From positions 237,152 to 301,151 of the forward strand of contig NZ_JASISQ010000001.1 in assembly GCF_030063205.1 (NCBI RefSeq): a stretch of 64,000 bases of DNA, read 5' to 3'. Of this stretch, positions 36,348-44,997 are shown in pieces. Source of the DNA: Arthrobacter antibioticus (GTDB taxonomy: Bacteria > Actinomycetota > Actinomycetes > Actinomycetales > Micrococcaceae). The notes below the pieces were generated by a model, which saw nothing but the letters and a program-made list of their open reading frames with translations, ran no database searches and was not told where the DNA came from. Position 1 is the stretch's first letter. The number at the start of each line of letters is the position of its first letter. The position numbers were made by a program, and so were the translations under genes.

Positions 36348-36372
36348 GTCCCACAGACCGCTCCCCTCTGGA
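36348..36372 (+). repeat. Junction motif
   Basis: GTCCC-ACAGACC-GCTCC-CCTCT-GGAAT. Box B has one change. Confidence 0.75.
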
Positions 36373-36430
36373 ATGCGGCCAACAGCGATCCATCAAAAGT
36401 GGCGCCGTGGTCTCAGCGGTCTGCGCACCG

Positions 36431-36445
36431 ACCGGCTTACGGGAC
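36431..36445 (+). repeat. ACCGG-CTTAC-GGGAC box
   Basis: Starts 71 nt after box B of the preceding junction; same spacing as at 40062, 43958 and 53344. Confidence 0.6.
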
Positions 36446-36505
36446 TGTGACACCAGGCGAGTGTTGACGATCTCAGATGCGGAGCAGGTCAGAGATAATA
36501 GGGAC

Positions 36506-37117
36506 ATGCCACTCCCACACGACATCGTAAAATTTCACGAGCCGCCCGTTCCCGAAGGCCAATCACCATACGTTCCTGGCGCCGGGCCATCGCTGCAACT
36601 CGAGATAGCCGAATGGAATGACGCGTGGCCGGGGCAGTTCCAATTGCTCGCCCAGAAGATCGAGGAGGCTCTGGGCTGGCGTGCGTTGGTCATCGAACAT
36701 GTTGGTTCGACTTCCGTTCCGGACCTCCCAGCGAAACCTATTATCGACATTGATCTGATCGTTGCAGACCCAAATGATGAGGCAGCATACGTTCCTGCCC
36801 TTGAGCGTGCAGGTTTCGAACTCAGGGTTCGGGAACCTTGGTGGTTTGGTCATCGTGTCCTGCGCTACTCGGAGCCAGCCTGCCACCTACATGTTTTCGG
36901 TTATGACAGTCCCGAGGTCATTAAGCATCGAATCTTCCGCGACTGGCTTCGCGCTAACATTGACGATCGTGTTTTGTACGCAGATACCAAGCGTGAAGCG
37001 GCAGCTTTATCACGGGCCGCTGGCGAGCACTCCATGCAGTACAACGCACGCAAGGAAATTGTCATCAAAAAGATCTACCGTCGGGCGTTCATCGCCACGG
37101 GCCTACTCAAAGACTAA
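36506..37117 (+). CDS. GrpB family protein (UPF0157), 203 aa
   Basis: Nucleotidyltransferase-like fold. Markers are VIEHVGSTSVPDLPAKPIIDIDLIV (about residues 61-85) and HLHVFGYDSPEVIKHRIFRDWLRAN. Likely transfers or binds a nucleotide; biological role unknown. Start set at the ATG at 36506, since the longer frame begins inside the junction region. One-gene unit between 36348 and 37140. Confidence 0.87.
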   Translation: MPLPHDIVKFHEPPVPEGQSPYVPGAGPSLQLEIAEWNDAWPGQFQLLAQKIEEALGWRALVIEHVGSTSVPDLPAKPIIDIDLIVADPNDEAAYVPALERAGFELRVREPWWFGHRVLRYSEPACHLHVFGYDSPEVIKHRIFRDWLRANIDDRVLYADTKREAAALSRAAGEHSMQYNARKEIVIKKIYRRAFIATGLLKD

Positions 37118-37139
37118 GAAATTCACGATGGGCCACGCA

Positions 37140-37166
37140 GTCCCGTATGAGGTTCCGCTTGCGGGC
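37140..37166 (+). repeat. Junction motif
   Basis: GTCCC-GTATGAG-GTTCC-GCTTGC-GGGC. Confidence 0.85.
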
Positions 37167-37201
37167 TGACGGCTCGGAACCGGTGGGCTTAGGGGGAGAA
37201 T

Positions 37202-38188
37202 GTGGGAATGGATCTCTTCGTTGATGTCGCAAGCCAGTACCGTTCCTTCGCCGACGATGCCCAGGACTCACCGTGCTTTGAACAATGGGCACAAGGAGTT
37301 GCAGGTGATGAAGAGGTCATGGCCTGGATAGCAGAGTTGCCTCAGATAAAGCAGCAACCGAACCTGGTGTTCGCCGCGGCACGCTGGCACGGAGTTCCTG
37401 CACCCGGCCCCTATGCCGCACTGCGTGAGGCACTCCTGAGTGACCAAGGCCCGATTCGGACAACCATCATGGAACGCTCCACTCAAACAAATGAAGTCGG
37501 GCGACTCGCAACACTCACGCCCGTCTTCGCGCAAATCGAAGCAGAAGCTGGCAGACCGCTGGCACTTGTCGAGGCCGGGGCCAGCGCCGGCCTCTGCCTC
37601 TATCCCGACCACTATAACTATGACTGGGTACCAAAGCATCAACGGACCGGCTCCGGCGGTCCAACACTGTCCTGTGCAGTCCACGGCCAACCACCACCTC
37701 CCTCCGCTCTGCCAACGATCACCTGGCGAGGTGGAATAGACCTGAATCCCCTTGATGTTCAGGACACTGATGCGATGGCCTGGCTAACGAACCTTGTTTG
37801 GCCAGAGCAAGACGACCGCCGCCTGAGACTCGAAGCAGCCATCGACATCGCCCGCCAAGATCCTCCACATCTGGCACCGGGAAACATTCTCACCGATCTG
37901 CGAAAGCACATTGGCATCGCCTCGCAATACGGCCAAGTCGTCGTCTTCCACAGCGCCGTAATCGCCTACCTCACCACCGAAGAACGAGCACAATTCCAGT
38001 CCCAAATGATAGAACTCGTTGAGGAAGGCCTTTGTCGCTGGGTATCCAACGAAGGCAAAAACGTCCTACCCGAGATCACCGCGACTGGACCCTCCGTACC
38101 AGCAGATCGCCCGACATTCGTCCTCGCACTCGACGGACAAGCTCTCGCCTGGACGCACGGCCACGGAGCCTCAATGACCTGGCTATGA
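37202..38188 (+). CDS. DUF2332 family protein, 328 aa
   Basis: Uncharacterised family with methyltransferase-like features. Recognisable stretches are YRSFADDAQDSPCFEQWAQGVA, NLVFAAARWHG, EVGRLATLTPVF, LVEAGASAGLCLYPDHYNYDW and VVVFHSAVIAYLT. GTG at 37202 or ATG at 37208, both after AGGGGGAG. One-gene unit between junctions. Function unknown. Confidence 0.85.
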   Translation: MGMDLFVDVASQYRSFADDAQDSPCFEQWAQGVAGDEEVMAWIAELPQIKQQPNLVFAAARWHGVPAPGPYAALREALLSDQGPIRTTIMERSTQTNEVGRLATLTPVFAQIEAEAGRPLALVEAGASAGLCLYPDHYNYDWVPKHQRTGSGGPTLSCAVHGQPPPPSALPTITWRGGIDLNPLDVQDTDAMAWLTNLVWPEQDDRRLRLEAAIDIARQDPPHLAPGNILTDLRKHIGIASQYGQVVVFHSAVIAYLTTEERAQFQSQMIELVEEGLCRWVSNEGKNVLPEITATGPSVPADRPTFVLALDGQALAWTHGHGASMTWL

Positions 38189-38229
38189 CACACCTTGAAA
38201 CAAACAATCAATCACCGCCTCGTGAAACC

Positions 38230-38256
38230 GCCCCACAGGAGGTTCCCCTAGGAACA
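38230..38256 (+). repeat. Junction motif with perfect B/C hairpin
   Basis: GCCCC-ACAGGAG-GTTCC-CCTA-GGAAC. The following 100 nt resemble the leader after the junction at 47084. Confidence 0.8.
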
Positions 38257-38389
38257 GAGTCGTCTGTGCTGGCACCTTGTGAAATTATCAGCAGAGCATT
38301 TCTGACAAATCAGACCAGTGGCCACAACTCCTGATATCCATGGACTCGACGCCTGAACATGAAACACCCCGCCCAGCTATGATGTCAGG

Positions 38390-39010
38390 ATGGGCGAGGA
38401 GAGCACGGGTCTGGCAAGGTCAGGATGGGCCACTCAGGCACGCAATTTCATCCCTGCAACGCATCGCGGACTACCGATGCTGCGCCTTTACCTCCCATTC
38501 CGAGACCCCGCTCTCGAGTACGGGAAAGACATTGTGCGATGGTCCCAGCACGTCGCGGTAGAAGATCATTCTGCCTCGCTAGATTGGTTTGAAGCGACCA
38601 CAGGCATCGTCGAAGAACACCCGTCGGTTCGTGACCTCGTCTCCTGTATGGGCGAGTTGGATGAACAAACCGCAAACGCCCTTCGTGATGTGATTGGCGT
38701 TGTCGAGCTCCAATGTCTCCGTTGGATGGGCTACGCCGAAGCACCGCATACCAGCTCGCCAAGGCGAGTGTTCGGGGAGGAATACTTCGAGGCAAACCTC
38801 GGTCCAGACGACGTGCGGGCCGGACGAAGGGTCCCGGAGTTCGCGTGGGATGCCGAACGGCGTCTCGCATGGGGTGCTCGGCTATACCCAGACTCGTTGA
38901 TCGTGGCCGCAGAGCTACCCATCTTTCGGCAACTGATAAACGATCCCCGAATTGACACTGCGTCGGTGAGAGCTGATCGAGACGAGCTGCCGCCAAGCGC
39001 GGGCGATTGA
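38390..39010 (+). CDS. Uncharacterised protein, 206 aa
   Basis: Not recognised. Soluble, rich in Trp/Arg/Glu: LRLYLPFRDPALEYGKDIVRW, then EATTGIVEEHPSVRDLVS, LQCLRWMGYAEAP and FAWDAERRLAWGARLYPDSLIVAAELP. ATG at 38390; no signal peptide or membrane segment. It fills one unit between junctions at 38230 and 39031. Confidence 0.6.
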   Translation: MGEESTGLARSGWATQARNFIPATHRGLPMLRLYLPFRDPALEYGKDIVRWSQHVAVEDHSASLDWFEATTGIVEEHPSVRDLVSCMGELDEQTANALRDVIGVVELQCLRWMGYAEAPHTSSPRRVFGEEYFEANLGPDDVRAGRRVPEFAWDAERRLAWGARLYPDSLIVAAELPIFRQLINDPRIDTASVRADRDELPPSAGD

Positions 39011-39030
39011 CGGGTCCACTGGATGTCCCT

Positions 39031-39057
39031 GTCCCGCAGGAGGTTCCGCTTACGGGC
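39031..39057 (+). repeat. Junction motif (consensus form)
   Basis: GTCCC-GCAGGAG-GTTCC-GCTTAC-GGGC. Confidence 0.88.
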
Positions 39058-39150
39058 GAGGCGATACGGCCCGGTCCACTGATGCTTTGTGTCGGTTAAT
39101 GCTAGACCTTCAAAACGAGCCCGAACCTGTTACTCGCTAGGCTGGCAAGT

Positions 39151-39933
39151 ATGAATCAGATCCATAGTGCGCCAACTGTTTCGAGCAGTAATTCTGTTCT
39201 GCATAATGATGCTCGCCCCGCTTGGCCGGCGGAAGTGGTTTCGTGGCTGATGGGGTCACCCTCGCGCAGTCAACAGCTGGCAGTGCTGGATCTGGGAGCT
39301 GGCACCGGCCTGGGAACCCGGACCATCGCAACTCTTGGTCACGACGTCACCGCTGTCGATACGTCCAAAGACATGCTGTCCGTGCTCCGAACGATCTGCG
39401 AGGAGCTCCCGTCCGGCGTCGCTGATCGTATCAGCACTGCCAGCGGTTCGGCGGAACGCATCCCTTTAGGAAATCGAAGTGTGGACTCCATTGTTTGTCT
39501 CCAGGCGTGGCACTGGGTAGACCCCAAACGTGCAATAGCTGAATGTGATCGTGTAATGACGCCAAACGGCATGATGGGCATTGCCTGGCACACCTGGGAC
39601 CGCGCCAGCCAGTGGGTGAAAGAACTCGCTGCAATCGTCGAGCCGGACGGAACCCCCGCTGACCAAACCCAAAGCGTGCCCGGAGAGTTTGCCGGACGAG
39701 GCGCCTTTATACGCAAGGATTTCCCTTTCATTTACGAGCTGTCAGTTGACCAACTTGTTCAACTCGCCAGCTCATGGGCTTACGTCGTGCAAAGATCCGA
39801 CCACGTCGATGTCTTTGGAAAAATCCGTAGGCTGGGTGAACAAGCAGCGTCATGTGACACCGGCTTGGTTAGATTCCCCCACATCACCGCCGCCTTTCGC
39901 CTACAACGACCCGGCAGTGGTGTCATGGGGTAG
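39151..39933 (+). CDS. Class I SAM-dependent methyltransferase, 260 aa
   Basis: Methyltransf_11 type. Motif I is VLDLGAGTGLGTRTIA (about residues 45-60), motif II VTAVDTSKDML, and the post-II region AERIPLGNRSVDSIVCLQAWHWVDP. The C-terminal substrate half is normal length. Substrate unknown; small molecules are usual for this group. One-gene unit. Confidence 0.87.
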   Translation: MNQIHSAPTVSSSNSVLHNDARPAWPAEVVSWLMGSPSRSQQLAVLDLGAGTGLGTRTIATLGHDVTAVDTSKDMLSVLRTICEELPSGVADRISTASGSAERIPLGNRSVDSIVCLQAWHWVDPKRAIAECDRVMTPNGMMGIAWHTWDRASQWVKELAAIVEPDGTPADQTQSVPGEFAGRGAFIRKDFPFIYELSVDQLVQLASSWAYVVQRSDHVDVFGKIRRLGEQAASCDTGLVRFPHITAAFRLQRPGSGVMG

Positions 39934-39978
39934 GAGCAGCGACTTTTCACATGGATGGTCCTCCTAGCCCCGAACAGG

Positions 39979-40003
39979 ATCCCGCAGGAGGTTCCCCAGC
40001 GGA
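39979..40003 (+). repeat. Junction motif
   Basis: ATCCC-GCAGGAG-GTTCC-CCAGC-GGAC. Confidence 0.8.
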
Positions 40004-40061
40004 CAACACAACAGAACTCGAGTCCATGGTTGCGACAGGCCCTCAGACTAGCCGTTGGCGG

Positions 40062-40077
40062 ACCCGGCTTACGGGAC
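40062..40077 (+). repeat. ACCCGG-CTTAC-GGGAC box
   Basis: Starts 71 nt after box B at 39991. Confidence 0.6.
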
Positions 40078-40177
40078 ACATGAGACTCACCGATGCACTG
40101 CGGTAATTAATATCCCCGAGTCCTTTACTGCCTTCAGCCTCCCTTGACACACCTCAGGATTCCCGCGGTGCCATTGG

Positions 40178-40437
40178 CGACAGATCTGGTCGACCAACCC
40201 GTTGGAACGGGTGAACAAGGAGATCAAGCGCCGCACCGACGTCGTCGGGGTGTTCCCGAACGCGGCAGCCTTGCTGCGCCTGGCCGGGTCGGTCCTGATC
40301 GAGCAGCACGACGAGTGGGAAGCGGCCGAACGCCGCTACTTCTCCGAAGCTTCAATGCTTGAACTGGCCACCATGAACGACCCTCCCGAGGCCATCGATG
40401 AGGCGGTGATCCTCCCCGAACTCGCCGCCGCCGCCTA
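40178..40437 (+). pseudogene. IS256-family transposase C-terminal fragment
   Basis: Reads QIWSTNPLERVNKEIKRRTDVVG, VFPNAAALLRLAGSVLIEQHDEW and AERRYFSEASM, the C-terminus of IS256-type transposases including the catalytic Glu region (NPLERVNKEIKRR). The N-terminal three quarters are missing. Confidence 0.87.
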
Positions 40438-40645
40438 AACTAGAACAACTGACCCGCACGATGTTGCGAAACTCCACCACTCAGCGGGACGTGACCCCCG
40501 CGACCCGACTAAGACTGTTCGTGACGCTGCGCACTGCCGTTTCAAGTGAATGCTGGTATTCGATTCTCCGGTCGGTGTTCCAAGACAGTTGCCCCGAAAT
40601 CGACCAAGCCTCGACAAGGACGAGGCGTCACAGGGTGTCGGCGAG

Positions 40646-41449
40646 TCAGCCAGTGAGTGCGGGAACGATGGCTCCCGAGAACACCTGCCACGCGAGGGCC
40701 GACTTGGCCACCAGGCTCAGGGTGATATAGGTGCGCTCGCCCTGCAGGTAACTCTTCCACTTGCCGACCTGCTTGTACTGCAGCCACTGATTGACGGCGA
40801 AGGTGTTGAAGAAGATGAACAATGAAATCACAATGCCCACGACGAAGCTGGGCGCGGCAACGTCGCTTTCGTTTCCGGGACGCAGGAAATAGATCAGAAC
40901 AATGATCCAGGGCACGCTCCCGACCATCGAGCCGAAGATGAAAGGCAGCATCCCCCCGGAGCCAGGTTTTTCGTACTTCTCCTGCAGGGCGCCGAAGAGG
41001 ATCATCGCGGCATTCACTGTGAAGACCGCGAACAAGGCTGCGATATCGGTGACCCCGTTGATGGCCAGGATCAGCCAGATCATGATCGATGAGCTGAGCG
41101 CGTACTCGGTCCAGCGGAAATAGTTGTGGTTCTGCTTGAGTCCGTTCTTGTAGCGGCCGAAGAACCACGGGCTCGAGACGAGGAAGTGGAAGACGGCACT
41201 GAGTGCGAGGAAAACGACGACCCCGACACCGATGTTGATCTCGAATACCGTCACGCGTTCCGGCGGTATGGGGGCACCTGGTGGGCCGGCCAGGTAATCC
41301 GCCGTGACGGGGAACAGAACCTGGGTGCTCAGCATGGTGAGAATGATCGTGAAGGCGATGGCCTGCAACAGGTGCAGGCTACCCGCGACGACGTTGTAGA
41401 TGCGAAGCCGATCGATCTGCTGCTCGGCAGAGTATTTCTTCTTCGCCAT
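40646..41449 (-). CDS. Heliorhodopsin, 267 aa
   Basis: Seven-helix light sensor with inverted membrane topology that binds retinal. The retinal Lys is K249 in SLVAKSALAWQVFSG, with S245 one turn before it. The counter-ion Glu is E115 in WTEYALSSSIMI. These positions are offset by exactly 8 from E107, S237 and K241 of heliorhodopsin 48C12. N-terminus RLRIYNVVAGSLHLLQAIAF also fits. GAGGAG lies upstream of the ATG at 41449. It sits beside a Tn3 tnpA fragment on the same strand. No retinal-synthesis gene is in the window. Confidence 0.93.
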   Translation of the reverse strand: MAKKKYSAEQQIDRLRIYNVVAGSLHLLQAIAFTIILTMLSTQVLFPVTADYLAGPPGAPIPPERVTVFEINIGVGVVVFLALSAVFHFLVSSPWFFGRYKNGLKQNHNYFRWTEYALSSSIMIWLILAINGVTDIAALFAVFTVNAAMILFGALQEKYEKPGSGGMLPFIFGSMVGSVPWIIVLIYFLRPGNESDVAAPSFVVGIVISLFIFFNTFAVNQWLQYKQVGKWKSYLQGERTYITLSLVAKSALAWQVFSGAIVPALTG

Positions 41450-41482
41450 GACCGTACTCCTCTGTCTGATGTGGGTTCAACG

Positions 41483-41980
41483 CTAACATCGACTCACAGG
41501 TGATGACACCCTTCTGCATGCGTGGGATTGCGGAGTAGCCGAAGCCGTGATCAGAAAATCGATCAGCAGCGGTGCGAGCGCATCGGCAGATACCTCGTGG
41601 GTCTGGTCCGGCAGGGTCCGGTATGTTCCGTGAGGCACGGCACGTGCGGTGACTTTGGCTGTCTCCACGCGCTCGGTGTATCGCTTGACCACCGAGGGAT
41701 CCGCGATCCCGAGCTGCGCCGCAACGTAATCGACCACAGCCCATGGCACATCGAGAGCCCTTGGCACATCGAGCGGGTCGGCAAGAAGCGCCCCCAAGAA
41801 CCGGGCCGGCCCGACCTGCACGGCAAACCCAATCCGGCTGTGCTCACCCCTGTGCCTGCGGATCAACTCCTGATCGGCATCGTCAAGGTAGAAGAACTGC
41901 TCCAGATTGTTCTGCGAAGGTTCTCCCACGAACCGCCCGAACGCGGCGGTCTGCGCATCACTCAAAAATTCAACTGGCAC
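41483..41980 (-). pseudogene. Tn3 transposase N-terminal fragment (element 1)
   Basis: Reads MPVEFLSDAQTAAFGRFVGEPS, then LEQFFYLDDADQELIRRHRGEHSRIGFAVQ and VVDYVAAQLGIADPSVVKRYTERVETA, the N-terminal domain of Tn3 TnpA. About 130 residues are recognisable; the remaining 800 or more are lost. The start lies 36 nt from the inverted repeat at 42016, as in intact elements. Confidence 0.87.
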
Positions 41981-42015
41981 AACCTACAGACTACCGACAG
42001 CCACGTAGCCGAGCG

Positions 42016-42053
42016 CTAAACGCGCAATCCTGTTCCATTACTACTCACCCGCC
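42016..42053 (-). repeat. Tn3-family 38-bp terminal repeat (element 1, right)
   Basis: Its reverse complement shares the inner 32 bp exactly with the repeat at 31984. The pair would delimit a 10-kb element; the outer six bases differ and no target duplication was seen. Confidence 0.85.
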
Positions 42054-42073
42054 CCAACCCTTGCTTAGAGGCC

Positions 42074-42087
42074 CTTCCGCTTACGGC
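42074..42087 (+). repeat. Right half of a junction motif
   Basis: CTTCC-GCTTAC-GGC directly beyond the Tn3 repeat. Box A is absent, as if the transposon removed the left half. Confidence 0.5.
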
Positions 42088-42133
42088 AGTCCCGAATGGG
42101 CACTCGACAATAACGACGTGGTTAAGTGGATTC

Positions 42134-42661
42134 ATGCCGACGAATATCGAAATAAAAGCCCGCGTGGCCTGCCTCGAGAGCCTGATTCCAGTGGTCGTGT
42201 CTTTGGCAGATACAAGGCCAGAGCATGTCGCCCAGGACGATACATTTTTCGATTGCCCCAATGGCCGGCTCAAGCTCCGGGTCCTTGACGATGAACACGG
42301 TGTACAGATCTTCTACCGCAGGACAGATCAGCTCGGCCCGAAAACATCCTTCTACATCCATTCGGAAACCGCCGACCCCGAGGGATTGCGCTCAGTCTTG
42401 GCTCATGCCTACGGCGAGGCCGGAAGGGTTCGGAAGCACCGCATGGTGTTCCAAATCGGTTAGTCCAGGGTGCACCTCGACCGCGTTGAAGGACTCGGCG
42501 AGTTCTTGGAACTGGAAGTGGCCGTGAGAGACAAAATGGGGCCCGAGGCAGCAACTTCGGAAGTACACCGCCTCGTTGCCGCATTCGGAATTGAGGAAAG
42601 CGCACTCGTGATAGGTGCGTACCTCGACCTGCTCAAAGCAGCAACCACCCAGCCCTCATAA
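42134..42661 (+). pseudogene. CYTH-domain (class IV adenylate cyclase-like) protein with amber stop
   Basis: The frame begins MPTNIEIKARV (the ExExK motif of CYTH proteins), continues with DTFFDCPNGRLKLRVLDDE, meets a TAG at 42461-42463, and resumes in the same frame with VHLDRVEGLGEFLELEV. The total of 175 codons matches the family. The TAG probably replaces a Gln codon (CAG). Enzymes of this fold act on triphosphate substrates. Read-through or pseudogene cannot be told apart. Confidence 0.8.
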
Positions 42662-42698
42662 GAGGTGCCTGAGAGAATCCCCCGACCTAGGCACATTA

Positions 42699-42726
42699 GT
42701 CCCAGTAGGGGTTCCGTCTACGAGCA
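42699..42726 (+). repeat. Junction motif
   Basis: GTCCC-AGTAGGG-GTTCC-GTCTAC-GAGC. Confidence 0.8.
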
Positions 42727-42800
42727 TAGGTTCGCAGTGCAGACGACTTTGGAAAACCAATGCAGTCGCCTTCGGAAGAACGATACTTCCGGAGGCGTTC

Positions 42801-43010
42801 TCACCCGTTGTCACCTGCCGCCGAGATAAACGGTTTGCAATATCGGGCTCCCGCCGTGAAAGCCAAGAAGAGGACTCCCAACGCTCCCATGATCCAGATG
42901 TTGCCCTGACCGTCCGAACTGAACAGTGACGGGACCAGCAGGATCAGCACTGCACCGGACAATCCCATCCCTATGATGCACGTCACTATCAATGAGCTCT
43001 TCTTCATCAC
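42801..43010 (-). CDS. Small two-helix membrane protein, 69 aa
   Basis: KKSSLIVTCIIGMGLSGAVLILLV and IWIMGALGVLFLAFTAGARY give two helices; no family recognised. AAGGAGAC precedes the start (GTG at 43010 or ATG at 43007). It is on the minus strand while its junctions point to +. Confidence 0.6.
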   Translation of the reverse strand: MMKKSSLIVTCIIGMGLSGAVLILLVPSLFSSDGQGNIWIMGALGVLFLAFTAGARYCKPFISAAGDNG

Positions 43011-43165
43011 GTCTCCTTACTCTCGCCACTTTCGAGGCACCAATGACACCATCGTAGGCAGCAATTGGGGAGTCTTTCAAGGAGCCGCGTGCCATCCGTC
43101 TCGTGGGCGTTCGGTGCTATTGATCAGGACGAACCGCTCAATCGCGTCCTGCAGTTCTTGATCGG

Positions 43166-43193
43166 TGTCCGCGAGGGGTTCCCCTTAGGAATA
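43166..43193 (+). repeat. Junction motif
   Basis: TGTCC-GCGAGGG-GTTCC-CCTTA-GGAAT. Confidence 0.65.
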
Positions 43194-43373
43194 CGCAACG
43201 GCGATAAAACCGCCGGCTGGTTTTCCTGTAGACCGAGTGCCGAGTGGCCTATGGGGTACGATCGCAGCCTCTTTCTGGCCACAAAAACATGGCGCGGCCC
43301 GAAAGAGGCAGATCAAAAAGGGTAGGCTGCAAGCTCAAGACATTGTTGAACAGCGCTAACTGGGGGTTAGTCC

Positions 43374-43811
43374 ATGAGAAACCGACTTACGTTCGTCTTC
43401 GTCGCCTCTGCCATCTCGGGGCTACTGCTGTCGGGATGTTCCAGCGAACCAGTCTTCAACGCTCTGGAACGCCCAGCCACTTCTAGCGACACATTGCCCG
43501 CGGAACTGTCCTTTGCTCCTGACCTGGACATCGAAAAAGTATTACTCGTTGCCGAGGAAAACGGCAAGCAGTACTACCTTGGACGAGACGCGGCTAGCCA
43601 AACACTCTGTGTCGCCATCTACCCCAGTAAAAAACCAGGCCAGTCGATCGCGGCATGCAGTACAGGGATTCCTCGCTCCGGTGAATTACTGAACACCACC
43701 GGTCCAGACCAGAAGTCGACCATGCTTGTATCCGATGGCTACGACACATCAAAAATCGAGGATTCCGGTTGGAAGAAAATTCACGAGAACATCCTCACTA
43801 CCGATTTCTGA
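43374..43811 (+). CDS. Lipoprotein, 145 aa, paralogue of 52742-53173
   Basis: Type II signal peptide with lipobox LLSGC (Cys22). The mature part has GKQYYLGRDAASQTLCVAIYPS and ends SDGYDTSKIEDSGWKKIHENILTTDF. The minus-strand lipoprotein at 52.7 kb has the same length, lipobox position and ending (DGSDTAKLEPGWTKVTENILVLDP). Outer-surface protein of unknown role. Confidence 0.82.
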   Translation: MRNRLTFVFVASAISGLLLSGCSSEPVFNALERPATSSDTLPAELSFAPDLDIEKVLLVAEENGKQYYLGRDAASQTLCVAIYPSKKPGQSIAACSTGIPRSGELLNTTGPDQKSTMLVSDGYDTSKIEDSGWKKIHENILTTDF

Positions 43812-43873
43812 AGCCCATCGACAGGTGAGCTGAACTTCAACGCGACTGACTGACAGCCACTAGAGTCGAACTA

Positions 43874-43899
43874 GTCCCGCAGGACGTTCCCCTCCGGAC
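43874..43899 (+). repeat. Junction motif
   Basis: GTCCC-GCAGGAC-GTTCC-CCTCC-GGAC. Confidence 0.85.
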
Positions 43900-43957
43900 T
43901 TGCCATCATACGATTTTTCGTGCCAGCACGTGCATGAATCTATAGGTTGGGTCGCCG

Positions 43958-43972
43958 ACGCGCTTGCGGACT
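43958..43972 (+). repeat. ACGCG-CTTGC-GGAC box
   Basis: Starts 72 nt after box B at 43886. The interval resembles that after the junction at 53260. Confidence 0.55.
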
Positions 43973-44058
43973 GACCGTGGAGGAACCTTCAAAGCCACTC
44001 GATGGTTTCGTGTCAGGTCGTTGCCATAATGGGATTAGGACAATCGATGGGAGCATCA

Positions 44059-44865
44059 ATGGACTGGTACGAAACAAGCAATGCCTTAGTCCCAAGTCAG
44101 AACGATCTGGGTTGGCTCATTTCCCGTGGAGGAGGAGACCTCCCCTACTTCACAGGATCCGACGCTTCAGGGTGGGAGGACAGCATTTGGATACTCAATT
44201 CCTTCTACGAACTTCCAGTCGAAGGAGCGCTTCCCACCTACGGTGAAATACATAAATCCCGTATCGCTGCCGGAGGTGAAGAACCGTTGATTCTTAACGG
44301 CGGAAACCTCGGTGAAATTACACCCGGCACCAGCATGGGGTTGGGGTACGAAAGAAGGCCCTCAGAGGATTGGCGGCGACGCACTTGGTCGGACATGCTG
44401 GTCCGGTTCCCCCGGCCCCGCCCTGCAGATGGTCCGCCACCTTGTCACAGCTGGTTTCTCGGACATGAATTTCCCGTAAATATTGAGCTTCCGACTGAAG
44501 GTTCCTTGGGCGAAGAGGACTTCACCGAACTCATCAACGTCCTCACTCATCACTCATCGGCGCCGACCTGTTCCATATACTTCGCAAACGTGTTCAGCAG
44601 CGTCGACGACCCGCACAAAGCCCCGGTATACGACGCGCACCTGATGGATCTTCCCGCGCTCCTTAAAGAAGCCGCTGAAGAACACCAAGTCTTCACGCCG
44701 GCGAATATTTGGCCACCAGACAGATCCTGGCTCGTCTATACCGACTACGACCTCTGGGCGACAAAAGTCAGTGGAAGCACCCAGCTCATAAACGAATTCC
44801 GGACAAATCCACTCCTCGAAACCCTCGACTGGACACCTGCTCAAGCCACAAACCAGGCCACATAA
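44059..44865 (+). CDS. Uncharacterised protein, 268 aa, with IWPxDRSW motif
   Basis: Not recognised. The C-terminus reads PANIWPPDRSWLVYTDYDLWATKVSGS, closely matching FIWPADRSWCVANDVDPHWAGIGASG of the protein at 61727. The N-terminal halves differ. Start set at the ATG at 44059 (GGGAG in front); the frame is open to 44002. No signal peptide or helix. Confidence 0.65.
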   Translation: MDWYETSNALVPSQNDLGWLISRGGGDLPYFTGSDASGWEDSIWILNSFYELPVEGALPTYGEIHKSRIAAGGEEPLILNGGNLGEITPGTSMGLGYERRPSEDWRRRTWSDMLVRFPRPRPADGPPPCHSWFLGHEFPVNIELPTEGSLGEEDFTELINVLTHHSSAPTCSIYFANVFSSVDDPHKAPVYDAHLMDLPALLKEAAEEHQVFTPANIWPPDRSWLVYTDYDLWATKVSGSTQLINEFRTNPLLETLDWTPAQATNQAT

Positions 44866-44959
44866 CAAGTACGCGAAACGCACCCCAACCAAACTCAGAT
44901 TCGATTGCAGAGCCCGAACATAGCTCACACCAACCTCGAAGCAGTTTGCCCGCACCAGC

Positions 44960-44986
44960 GTCCCGTAGCGCGTTCGGCCTGCGGAC
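44960..44986 (+). repeat. Junction motif
   Basis: GTCCC-GTAGCGC-GTTCG-GCCTGC-GGAC. Confidence 0.8.
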
Positions 44987-44997
44987 GGCAGAAACGA

